DNA of 5,021 nt from an uncultured Ruminococcus sp. (GTDB lineage Bacteria > Bacillota > Clostridia > Oscillospirales > Acutalibacteraceae): the NCBI GenBank assembly GCA_902773155.1, contig CACYDK010000198.1, positions 1-5,021 on the forward strand. Direction: 5' to 3'. The translations under genes were made by a program, and so were the position numbers. This document shows positions 1 through 5,021 of the stretch, one piece after another. Positions within the stretch are counted from its first letter, which is position 1. Each line of letters begins with the position of its first letter. The notes under the pieces are model-generated. The model did no database searches. It was not told the origin of the DNA and worked only from the letters and a program-made list of their open reading frames with translations.

Positions 1-111
1 CCGGAACAGTAATTGATTCTTTTTTGATATTGTTGTTTTTGCCTTAGGCTTTATTCGAATTCGTTGGTGTATTATTTAATATGGCGAATCGGAATTTATG
101 GAGGATAATAA

Positions 112-477
112 ATGAGCTTTTTGTTTGTTGCTCTCGGTGGGGCGTTAGGCGCGGTAGGAAGATACTTCATAAGCCTTATTCCTGTAAAAACAGAATTTCC
201 TATACTAACCCTTATAACTAATATCATTGGAGCTATACTTATCGGCTTTATCGTCGGTATCGTAAGCAATAAAAGCGATATATCTGATAATACTGTCCTG
301 TTCTGGAAAACAGGAGTATGCGGAGGCTTTACAACCTTTTCAACATTTTCGCTTGAAGCATTCAATTTGTTTGAAAAGAAATCATATTTTTTCGGAAGCG
401 TATATATTGTGCTGAGTGTAGCAATCTGTATTTTGGGTATTTTACTCGGAAAAAGGCTTGCTATGCTGTTGCATTGA
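112..477 (+). CDS. crcB: CrcB/Fluc fluoride ion channel
   Basis: Small membrane protein of 121 residues, the usual size for the CrcB (Fluc) family, which exports toxic fluoride across the cytoplasmic membrane as a dual-topology homodimer. Family signatures visible in the translation: a glycine-rich first helix with GALGAVGRY (residues 10-18), TLITNIIG with the conserved Asn37 (33-40), and GVCGGFTTFSTFS (68-80), which carries the TM3 break and the phenylalanines (about F76 and F79) that line the fluoride path. Four hydrophobic segments lie at roughly 2-22, 31-52, 64-84 and 93-118. The ATG at 112 is preceded by GGAGGA at 100-105, six bases away, so the start is well supported. I see no fluoride-riboswitch consensus in the 111 bases upstream. 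In other Firmicutes crcB often occurs as an adjacent pair; any partner would lie left of the window. The family call is very secure. Confidence 0.96.
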   Translation: MSFLFVALGGALGAVGRYFISLIPVKTEFPILTLITNIIGAILIGFIVGIVSNKSDISDNTVLFWKTGVCGGFTTFSTFSLEAFNLFEKKSYFFGSVYIVLSVAICILGILLGKRLAMLLH

Positions 478-516
478 GAATATAAAAAATGATAGATATA
501 GATAGAGTTGTTTCTT

Positions 517-1605
517 ATGAAATGTATTAAAAAAACGATAGCTTGTGTACTTGCGTCGATTATGATCTTGTTATGCGGATGCGGTGCAGTTAATACAGAT
601 ACCAAACCAACTGAATCGAAGAAATCCGCAAGCGAGACAACGGTAAAAGCCAGTAAAACACAGCGTCACAAGGTAATTATTGATACGGACGCAGGTTCGG
701 ACGACGCTGCCGCGCTTGTTCTTGCGGCAACGAGCGAACAGCTCGATATCCTCGGAGTAACCGTGCTTTATGGTAATGTGCCGCTTGAAAAAGCTGCCAA
801 AAATGCGCTGATGACATTGGAACTCTGTGATGTTGAAGCTCCTGTTTATATCGGCGCGAAAAAGCCCCTGAAAAAGGAACTCGAGGAGATGATCAGCGTT
901 CACGGTAAGGACGGAATGGGAGATCAGGATTTGATCCATCCCAAGCGAAGCGCGGAGGACGGCGACGCGGTCGATTTTATACTCGACACAATCAAGTCCG
1001 ATCCCGGAGAGGTTGAGATCATTGCTGTAGGACCGCTCACCAATATCGCCCTCGCCGTTAAGAAGGATCCCGATACTATGAAGCTCTGTAAGCGTATATG
1101 GGTCATGGGAACAACGGGCTTCGGAGCCGGCAACGCTACTCCCGTGTCGGAATTCAATGTTTACAGCGACGCGGAGGCTTACGACACAGTGCTTCGCGCC
1201 GAGCTGCCGATGACGATCTTAGGCTTGGATATGTGTTCGATCAAAGAAGTAATGATAACCAAAAATGAGATGACAAAATTAGCGCAGGGAAACGAAAAGG
1301 GCGTGTTCATGAGCAAGGCTTTTACAAAGCTCTTTGCCTTTGAACAGGAAAATGGAATGGATATGATGATACCTGACCCGATTGCTGTAGCCTGCCTGAT
1401 CTGGCCTGATATTGTGCTTGAAACAAAATCGTGTTACGGCGAAGCCTGCGTCGGTAACGACGCAGCCTACGGCCAGATTATCATGTATCAGAAGGGCTCT
1501 GTATACGAGGCAATGCCTAAGATAGGCTCATATAATCTTGAAGTTGTCACAAAAATCGACACCAAGCTCTTTATGGATAGTTTTATGTCGGTAATGACTG
1601 ATTGA
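517..1605 (+). CDS. Lipoprotein nucleoside hydrolase (IU-NH family)
   Basis: 362-residue inosine/uridine-preferring nucleoside hydrolase family protein, predicted to cleave the N-glycosidic bond of ribonucleosides into base and ribose outside the membrane. I chose ATG 517 over TTG 508, because it leaves a compact lipoprotein signal: a Lys-rich start, a hydrophobic stretch and lipobox LLCGC with lipidated Cys22. A Ser/Thr/Lys-rich linker to about residue 50 follows. The catalytic domain shows the metal-binding DTDAGSDDA (56-64), VLYGN (83-87), VHGKDGMGD (128-136), VGPLTNIALA (171-180), GNATPVSEFN (205-214) and a late PDPIAVA (286-292). In Crithidia-type enzymes the residue before that last Asp is a catalytic His; here it is Pro286, so substrate choice and mechanism may differ. 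The ribosome binding site is weak (GATAGAG at 501-507). It lies 39 bases after crcB and might be co-transcribed, but no functional link is evident. The family is secure; the exact substrate is unknown. Confidence 0.9.
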   Translation: MKCIKKTIACVLASIMILLCGCGAVNTDTKPTESKKSASETTVKASKTQRHKVIIDTDAGSDDAAALVLAATSEQLDILGVTVLYGNVPLEKAAKNALMTLELCDVEAPVYIGAKKPLKKELEEMISVHGKDGMGDQDLIHPKRSAEDGDAVDFILDTIKSDPGEVEIIAVGPLTNIALAVKKDPDTMKLCKRIWVMGTTGFGAGNATPVSEFNVYSDAEAYDTVLRAELPMTILGLDMCSIKEVMITKNEMTKLAQGNEKGVFMSKAFTKLFAFEQENGMDMMIPDPIAVACLIWPDIVLETKSCYGEACVGNDAAYGQIIMYQKGSVYEAMPKIGSYNLEVVTKIDTKLFMDSFMSVMTD

Positions 1606-1641
1606 TATCGGTAAGCGATTTACTAGGATGTGAAAATAAAA

Positions 1642-1932
1642 ATGTCAGAATTATCTATTATAAAAAAGCTAAGCGATAATCAGTTAGTTGGAGATTAGCG
1701 TTTCACATACGACGGTGATATTACCGAAATGACTATTTTGGAATTCTGGCGTTGGCATTTGTTAGAGCATTGGGAATTCTACATTATTCCTACTTTTAGA
1801 ATTAATGAATTATGCAAAGATAGCAAAACCATTTCTTTGTCAAGAGTTAAAAAAATGACGGACAAGGTTTTCTACAAAGATTTAAAACTTCAAGTGGATA
1901 AACTAATCGATAATTGGGACGATGCTTTATAA
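1642..1932 (+). pseudogene. Broken remnant of a nuclease-like hypothetical protein
   Basis: Seen: one reading frame opens with ATG at 1642 (MSELSIIKKL...), meets TAG at 1696-1698, continues in the same frame as RFTYDGDITEMTILEFWRW, and ends at TAA 1930-1932 after a WEFYIIPTFRINE...KTISLSRVKK segment. From memory, both ends match one family of about 190-200 residues in Firmicutes and other bacteria. There, an N-terminal EFWRWA(Y/F)SD segment is followed by a central W-x2-YD-x-Y...IEVKS-x2-Y-x-Q-x-W core (a PD-(D/E)XK-like nuclease signature), then by a C-terminal WEFYV-x-PT...INE...KTISL segment. Here EFWRW is followed almost at once by LEHWEF, so the putative core of roughly 100 residues is missing. 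With the in-frame stop this points to a decayed gene. The upstream ribosome binding site is poor (AGGA at 1625-1628, 13 bases away). The family match is from recall and unverified. Confidence 0.6.
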
Positions 1933-1947
1933 ATATGGTATAAAGAT

Positions 1948-2341
1948 ATGAGTGACTATATTATTAATAGCCCTGAAATAATGGATGAAACAGGGCAGGT
2001 TTTTAGGATTCTCAATCAAGAATATAAAGCAGGTTTATCTGAAAAAATAAAAAAGATGGATTTATCATATGGGTTAGAAATCAAAGACTAAAGCATATGA
2101 TATGATTCTATCCTTTGAATCTGCTTTTCGCATTAGTTGGGAGGCCGATGAAAGAGATATTCTAAATAAATTACACGATGGACTGTTTGTGGATAAGCAT
2201 AGCAAACCTAATTGTAATGAAAAAATTCCTTTCATGCTTGCCTATATGGATGAAGCTCAGAAAGAGTTTGCTCAATACGAAGCATTATGGCCACATATTA
2301 GAATGAAGCTCAAGAAGTACGGAGCTGCATTTGTATCATAA
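1948..2341 (+). pseudogene. Frameshifted hypothetical gene, about 130 residues if repaired
   Basis: I do not recognise this protein. Seen: ATG at 1948 opens a frame (MSDYIINSPEIMDETGQVF...) that ends at TAA 2089-2091. The next frame continues from about 2090 as KAYDMILSFESAFRISWEAD... to a stop at 2339-2341. Dropping one base at about 2089 joins the two into one 130-residue, charged, mostly helical-looking soluble protein ending ...MKLKKYGAAFVS. The two halves have similar composition, and the break falls just where each half would otherwise start or stop abruptly, so a single-base frameshift is the simplest reading. The alternative is two small ORFs, 47 and 79 residues; the second has its own ATG at 2102. 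Neither start has a convincing ribosome binding site. It lies 15 bases after the broken 1642-1932 gene in the same AT-rich stretch, and both look decayed together. Confidence 0.45.
2063..2102. repeat. 9-bp perfect inverted repeat around the frameshift
   Basis: TATCATATG (2063-2071) and CATATGATA (2094-2102) are perfect reverse complements separated by 22 bases. The reading-frame break at about 2089 lies within this 22-base spacer. It could be a chance AT-rich palindrome, a small hairpin, or the scar of an insertion or rearrangement; the sequence alone does not decide. Confidence 0.5.
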
Positions 2342-2503
2342 TTAATCAAGAATTCTTTCAAGACTTCCAATAAGAAGATTGCTAAGGTTACCTCTAATAA
2401 GACCGCGAAAAAGATAATCATCAAAAGATATAAGAAGAATAAAGCAAAAACCACTTCTATGATTAATAACATATCCTTCAAAATCAAGGTGCGTGTTAAA
2501 TAA
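2342..2503 (+). other. Lysine-rich open stretch, probable gene debris
   Basis: After the TAA at 2339-2341 the same frame stays open for another 53 codons until TAA 2501-2503, with no ATG near its beginning. The translation is strikingly basic: roughly one residue in three is Lys or Arg, with runs such as TSNKKIAKVTSNKTAKK. The SNKKIAKVTS piece faintly recalls the SNKKVAxVxS strand of bacterial Ig-like (Big_2) surface domains that Ruminococcus and Clostridium species often carry, but it is too short to assign. It could be readthrough extension of the preceding frame, the tail of a degraded surface protein, or simply A-rich non-coding DNA. The opposite-strand frames here are hydrophobic mirror images of the A-rich strand and are not credible genes. 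Confidence 0.25.
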
Positions 2504-2600
2504 CTCGCAATAAAGAAAAGTGCCGCCCCTTACGAATGCCAGGGGTGGTTTCATATAGTTATAAATACTGCATTAAATAATGATAAGCGAGTTGAATTTA
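2497..2600. repeat. Nested palindrome, 104 bp, with GC-rich inner hairpin
   Basis: Outer arms: TAAAT plus AACTCGC (2497-2508) pair with GCGAGTT plus ATTTA (2587-2600), making 12 pairs with a two-base bulge at 2594-2595. Inside lies a separate strong hairpin (2523-2548). Together they form a self-complementary unit in otherwise AT-rich, gene-poor DNA. It could be a small non-autonomous element of MITE type, the end of a decayed mobile element, or a structured transcript end. I could not identify a flanking target duplication. Confidence 0.4.
2523..2548. terminator. GC-rich hairpin, possible bidirectional terminator
   Basis: CCGCCCCT (2523-2530) pairs with AGGGGTGG (2541-2548), 8 pairs including one G-U, around a 10-base loop. 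On the + strand it is followed by TTTCATAT, only a weak U-tract. On the - strand the bases after the stem read CACTTTTCTTTATT, a better U-rich tail. It may insulate the sufC promoter from transcription coming from the left, but no intact gene needs it on either side. Confidence 0.45.
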
Positions 2601-2685
2601 TACGGATTTCGTCCAAGTTTATCCATATGTTGTTAATCAATCCAAGAAAGTAAAGCTGAAAAAGGTATAAAATGAAAAAACTATA

Positions 2686-2714
2686 TTGATTGTTCGTGGA
2701 AAATATATTATAAT
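2686..2714 (+). promoter_or_regulatory. Sigma-A promoter of the sufCB operon
   Basis: TTGATT (2686-2691) is followed after exactly 17 bases by a perfect TATAAT (2709-2714). An A-rich run at about 2669-2681 just upstream could act as an UP element. Transcription would begin near 2721, giving a leader of about 36 bases before sufC. No operator or riboswitch-like structure is apparent in that short leader. Between the palindrome ending at 2600 and this promoter I see no gene. Confidence 0.75.
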
Positions 2715-2743
2715 ATCCTTTATAAGTGCGTAAAATGCGACAC

Positions 2744-2750
2744 GGGAGGA
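2744..2750 (+). promoter_or_regulatory. Strong ribosome binding site that fixes the TTG start of sufC
   Basis: GGGAGGA at 2744-2750 sits six bases before TTG 2757. There is no ATG between it and the conserved first beta strand of the ATPase, so the TTG is the start. Confidence 0.85.
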
Positions 2751-2756
2751 CAAGAA

Positions 2757-3476
2757 TTGCTGGAATTAAAGAATATTTCCTACGAAATAGACGGAAAAAA
2801 GATTTTAAATGATATTAATATTAAAATAGACGACAGGTTTGTAGCGATAACAGGCCCGAACGGGAGCGGAAAATCGACTCTCGCAAAGATAATAATGGGA
2901 ATAATCGCCCCAACCTCGGGACAGATCATCTTTGACGGACGGGATATTACCGAGATGCCTGTGAACGAACGCGCTAATCTTGGGATCAGCTTTGCCTTCC
3001 AACAGCCCGTGCGTTTTAAAGGACTTCGGGTCGAGGATCTGCTAAAGCTCGCTTCTCACGGGAATTTTAGCGATGTAAAGGCTCTGCTCACAGAGGTGGG
3101 ACTTGAGCCCTCAAAGTACTGGCACCGCGAGCTCAACGATACTCTGTCCGGCGGCGAAATGAAGCGTATCGAAATTGCTATGACCGCCGCCAGGGGAACC
3201 GCGCTCTCGCTCTTTGATGAGCCCGAGGCGGGGATCGACCTGTGGAGCTTCAACAGCCTTATTAAGGTTTTCGAAAAGCTGTACAAGCGCACCTCGGGCA
3301 GCATTGTAATAATCAGCCACCAGGAGCGTATTCTCAATATCGCCGACAAAATCATCTATCTAAAGGACGGCAGAATCGACTCCTACGGCGAGGGACAAAA
3401 GGTTCTCAAAATGCTGCGCGAGCTTACAGGTGAGATAACTCTCAAAAACGACGGAGAGGAGAACGGCGATGAATGA
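2757..3476 (+). CDS. sufC: SufC-type Fe-S cluster assembly ATPase
   Basis: 239-residue ABC-type ATPase that powers iron-sulfur cluster assembly in the cytoplasm by driving conformational change in its SufB partner; it is not a transporter subunit. Motifs in order: Walker A GPNGSGKST (33-41), Q-loop in FAFQQPVRFKG (79-89), ABC signature LSGGEMKR (130-137), Walker B with LFDEPEAGID (152-161; D154 and catalytic E155), and the H-loop ISHQE with H188 (186-190). FDEPEAGIDLWSFN is characteristic of SufC rather than of import or export ATPases. Translation begins at TTG, supported by the strong upstream ribosome binding site. The 3' end overlaps sufB by 8 bases, implying translational coupling. The acidic C-terminal tail (KNDGEENGDE) is a local extension. 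The pairing with a single short SufB-like protein matches the minimal SMS (SmsC-SmsB) layout of anaerobes. Confidence 0.95.
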   Translation: MLELKNISYEIDGKKILNDINIKIDDRFVAITGPNGSGKSTLAKIIMGIIAPTSGQIIFDGRDITEMPVNERANLGISFAFQQPVRFKGLRVEDLLKLASHGNFSDVKALLTEVGLEPSKYWHRELNDTLSGGEMKRIEIAMTAARGTALSLFDEPEAGIDLWSFNSLIKVFEKLYKRTSGSIVIISHQERILNIADKIIYLKDGRIDSYGEGQKVLKMLRELTGEITLKNDGEENGDE

Positions 3477-4386
3477 ACTCGAAAAAAGAATGCTGAAGGA
3501 AGTCGCCGAGCTCGACTCCCTTCCTGTCGGTGCTTATAACATTCGCAGTAACGGAAAAAGCGCCGCCAGAAACACGACATCAAATATCGACATAGTAACT
3601 AAAACCGATGTTTCCGGCATAGATATCATAATCGCGCCGAATACCGTAAACCAGAGCGTACACATCCCGGTAATCATCAGTGAGACCGGGCTTAAGGAGG
3701 TTGTTTACAACGACTTCTATATCGGTGAAAACTGCGACATCACCATAATCGCAGGCTGCGGAATTTCGAACTGCGGGGGAGAGGACAGCCGTCACGACGG
3801 CGTCCACAGCTTCCACGTAGGAAAAAACAGCAGAGTCAGATATGTCGAAAAGCACTACGGCGAGGGTACGGGCGAGGGAAAGCGCCTTATGAATCCCACC
3901 ACGGTTGTAGAGCTTGACGAAAACGCCTATATGCTGATGGAGACCGCGCAGATCTCCGGCGTAGACGATACCATAAGAGAGACTAATGCCACGATCGGCA
4001 AAAATGCGAGTCTTATCATACACGATAAGATTATGACCGACGGAGTACAGAAGGCTGTAGCTAAGATGTCGGTCGACTTAGACGGAGAGCAGAGCAAATG
4101 CGACCTCATAAGCCGAGGCGTCGCAAAGGAAAACAGCTATCAGGAGGTAGTCCTCGGGATCAGCGGCAACGCCGCCTGCAACGGTCACGCCGAATGCGAC
4201 TCGATCATTATGGATAACGGCGTGATACTTGCTACTCCTCAGCTAAAGGCTAACTGCGTGGACGCTTCTTTGATCCATGAGGCCGCAATCGGTAAAATTG
4301 CCGGCGAACAGCTTATGAAGCTGATGACGCTCGGACTGACCGAAAAAGAAGCCGAAGAGAAGATTATTCAGGGCTTCTTGAAGTAA
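3469..4386 (+). CDS. sufB: Short SufB/SufD-family Fe-S scaffold protein
   Basis: 305-residue SufBD-family protein, clearly shorter than the SufB (about 495) and SufD (about 420) of E. coli, and typical of minimal SUF systems in anaerobes and archaea, where one B protein probably dimerises and pairs with two SufC. Seen: an N-terminal helix, a long beta-rich core, and conserved motifs GCGISNCGGEDSRHDG (96-111, with C97, C102, H109), EKHYGEG (127-133), HAECD (240-244) and SLIHEAAIGKI (267-277, with H270 and E271), then the closing helix pair LTEKEAEEKIIQGFL. Where E. coli SufB carries its functional Cys405 near the late RGL motif, this protein has LMTLGL without a Cys, so cluster ligands must come from the other Cys/His residues. 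The ATG at 3469 lies within the end of sufC and is preceded by GGAGAGGAG (3453-3461). No cysteine desulfurase gene follows. Confidence 0.93.
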   Translation: MNELEKRMLKEVAELDSLPVGAYNIRSNGKSAARNTTSNIDIVTKTDVSGIDIIIAPNTVNQSVHIPVIISETGLKEVVYNDFYIGENCDITIIAGCGISNCGGEDSRHDGVHSFHVGKNSRVRYVEKHYGEGTGEGKRLMNPTTVVELDENAYMLMETAQISGVDDTIRETNATIGKNASLIIHDKIMTDGVQKAVAKMSVDLDGEQSKCDLISRGVAKENSYQEVVLGISGNAACNGHAECDSIIMDNGVILATPQLKANCVDASLIHEAAIGKIAGEQLMKLMTLGLTEKEAEEKIIQGFLK

Positions 4387-4389
4387 ATG

Positions 4390-4407
4390 CCGGGGTTAAC
4401 CCGGTTT
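4390..4407 (+). terminator. Weak hairpin after sufB, possible terminator
   Basis: CCGGG (4390-4394) pairs with CCCGG (4400-4404) around GTTAA, followed by TTT and a mixed T-rich stretch (TGAGCTCTTATCTT). It begins 4 bases after the sufB stop. The stem is only 5 bp and the T-run is short, so termination may be partial. Confidence 0.45.
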
Positions 4408-4427
4408 GAGCTCTTATCTTACAATAA

Positions 4428-4445
4428 AAAGCGAATACACGCTTT
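4428..4445. terminator. Second hairpin downstream of sufB
   Basis: AAAGCG (4428-4433) pairs with CGCTTT (4440-4445) around a six-base loop AATACA. The T-run on the + strand is short. Read on the - strand the stem is followed by TTATTGTAAG, giving a CGCTTTTTATT tail, so it would work better as a leftward terminator although no leftward gene is present. Confidence 0.35.
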
Positions 4446-4463
4446 CTAAGTGATTAATACAAT

Positions 4464-4486
4464 ACCGCGCATGATTTGCGCGCGGT
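4464..4486. other. GC-rich hairpin in the leader of the zinc-ribbon gene
   Basis: ACCGCGC (4464-4470) pairs perfectly with GCGCGGT (4480-4486) over a nine-base loop. A possible -10 hexamer TACAAT lies at 4458-4463 directly before it, but no matching -35 is visible. A shorter palindromic GCCC/GGGC stem (4504-4516) follows, immediately before the ribosome binding site. Function unknown; it could be leader RNA structure for the downstream gene. Confidence 0.35.
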
Positions 4487-4533
4487 TGTCTCAAAAAGCT
4501 TAATGCCCTTAAAGGGCGGGAAGGAAGGAAATT

Positions 4534-5021
4534 GTGAGTAAGTTTTGTCCCAGATGCGGAATCGAAATCGACAGCGATATCAAGTTTTGCCCTGCGTGCG
4601 GATATAATATTGCAAAATACGGCGATGAACCGGTACAGCCTGTCCGGAACGTCGAGCCTGTTGAACCCGTACAACCGGTAGAGCCGATTGAGTACGCTCA
4701 GCCCGCGCCGCTCGACGAGGAGCCGATTATTCCGGTGGCGGCTGTCGCCGCGGAGGAGCCCGTGACCGCAGAGCCGGAATTCGAGGAGAATCCTTATGCG
4801 CCGGAAGCTCAGAGATATGAGCCTCAAAATAACGCTCAGCAGTATCAGCAGCCCCAGTACGACGCTCAGCAGTACCAGCAACCGCAGTACGACGCTCAGC
4901 AGTACCAGCAACCGCAGTACAACGCCCAGCAGTACCAGCAGCCGCAGTATAACGTCCAGCAGTATCAGCAGCCGCAGTATAACGCCCAGCAGTACCAGCA
5001 GCCGCAGTATAACGCCCAGCA
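4534..5021 (+). CDS. Zinc-ribbon protein with tandem QQYQQPQY repeats (partial)
   Basis: Partial gene; 162 codons are visible and the frame is still open at the right edge. The GTG at 4534 is chosen because GGAAGGAAGG (4519-4528) lies five bases upstream, and a stop at 4510-4512 in the same frame leaves no ATG start. Residues 1-23 form a classic zinc ribbon with C5-x2-C8 and C19-x2-C22 (FCPRCG and FCPACG). Residues about 32-99 are a disordered Pro/Glu/Val-rich linker with EPVEPVQPVEP-like runs. From residue 100 a 10-residue unit, (N/D)AQQYQQPQY, repeats six full times and continues off the edge. In Firmicutes, proteins with this N-terminal ribbon and a low-complexity linker often end in membrane segments, but that part is not visible. 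Its function is unknown; such ribbons bind zinc and may mediate protein contacts. It is separated from sufB by 147 bases and is probably an independent transcription unit. Confidence 0.85.
   Translation, partial: MSKFCPRCGIEIDSDIKFCPACGYNIAKYGDEPVQPVRNVEPVEPVQPVEPIEYAQPAPLDEEPIIPVAAVAAEEPVTAEPEFEENPYAPEAQRYEPQNNAQQYQQPQYDAQQYQQPQYDAQQYQQPQYNAQQYQQPQYNVQQYQQPQYNAQQYQQPQYNAQ
4831..5021 (+). repeat. In-frame 30-bp tandem repeat, six units plus 11 bases
   Basis: Units start at 4831, 4861, 4891, 4921, 4951 and 4981, with a seventh beginning at 5011. Units 2 and 3 (4861-4890, 4891-4920) are identical, and units 4 and 6 (4921-4950, 4981-5010) are identical. The others differ at a few, mostly synonymous, positions; unit 5 has GTC for GCC, changing Ala to Val. 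The period is a multiple of three, so unit gain or loss keeps the reading frame. The array continues past the right edge, so its copy number is unknown. Confidence 0.95.

Noticed and set aside
3..47. A possible C-terminal tail of an upstream gene (GTVIDSFLILLFLP then TAG).
   Set aside because: Only 14 codons are visible. Although hydrophobic, as a membrane protein end might be, nothing identifies it and the other two frames also close by chance.
1..111. A fluoride riboswitch before crcB.
   Set aside because: The conserved GGNGAUGG-type start and the later pseudoknot and CUGAUG segments are absent. Only a tiny GCCTTAGGC palindrome (41-49) is present.
508..516. TTG 508 as the start of the nucleoside hydrolase.
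   Set aside because: ATG at 517 gives a standard lipoprotein signal with Lys near the N-terminus and better spacing from the only purine-rich stretch upstream.
96..605. A 169-residue frame on the minus strand opposite crcB.
   Set aside because: It lies antisense to an unmistakable CrcB gene, has no ribosome binding site, and reads as a shadow frame.
2272..2554. Two overlapping hydrophobic minus-strand frames.
   Set aside because: They are the complement of an A-rich, Lys-coding strand, which automatically yields Leu/Phe/Ile-rich translations. No start signals are evident.
3580..4023. A long minus-strand frame inside sufB.
   Set aside because: It is antisense to a fully conserved SufB-family coding region, so it is a shadow.
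4414..4911. A 165-residue minus-strand frame rich in Leu/Val/Arg repeats.
   Set aside because: Its repetitive N-terminus is just the complement of the 30-bp tandem repeat. The + strand frame has a good ribosome binding site and a recognisable zinc ribbon.
4831..5021. A CRISPR-like array because of the 30-bp periodicity.
   Set aside because: The units abut with no unique spacers and are in frame in a coding sequence, so this is a protein-coding tandem repeat.

Overview
The window looks like chromosomal DNA from a low-to-moderate GC anaerobic Firmicute, most likely a gut or rumen Clostridium-class bacterium of the Ruminococcus/Oscillospiraceae type. This is an inference from three things: Gram-positive-style purine-rich ribosome binding sites with TTG and GTG starts, a lipoprotein signal of clostridial style, and a two-gene minimal SUF iron-sulfur operon of the kind found in anaerobes. 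All intact genes are on the + strand.

Layout. Positions 112-477 encode a complete CrcB/Fluc fluoride channel. About 40 bases later, 517-1605 encodes a lipid-anchored nucleoside hydrolase. Positions 1606-2756 hold no intact gene and are visibly richer in A/T than the genes on either side. This stretch contains a gene relic (1642-1932) with an in-frame stop and an apparent internal deletion, then a second broken frame (1948-2341) that one base change would restore to about 130 residues, then a lysine-rich open stretch (to 2503). It ends in a nested palindrome (2497-2600) and a good sigma-A promoter (2686-2714).

That promoter drives a tightly coupled two-gene operon: the SufC-type ATPase (2757-3476) and a short SufB/SufD-type scaffold (3469-4386), which overlap by 8 bases. 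No sufS, sufU or second sufB/D paralogue follows, so this is the minimal SufC-SufB (SMS-like) arrangement. After a hairpin-rich intergenic stretch, a gene beginning with GTG at 4534 runs off the right edge. It encodes an N-terminal zinc ribbon, a Pro/Glu-rich linker, and a 10-residue Gln/Tyr-rich tandem repeat written as nearly perfect 30-bp units.

How the genes work together. Only sufC and sufB form an evident functional unit (Fe-S cluster assembly). The fluoride channel, the nucleoside hydrolase and the zinc-ribbon repeat protein appear to be unrelated neighbours. I see no clear new defence or mobile system. The points most worth a second look are the decaying gene segment with its palindromes, and the zinc-ribbon repeat protein.
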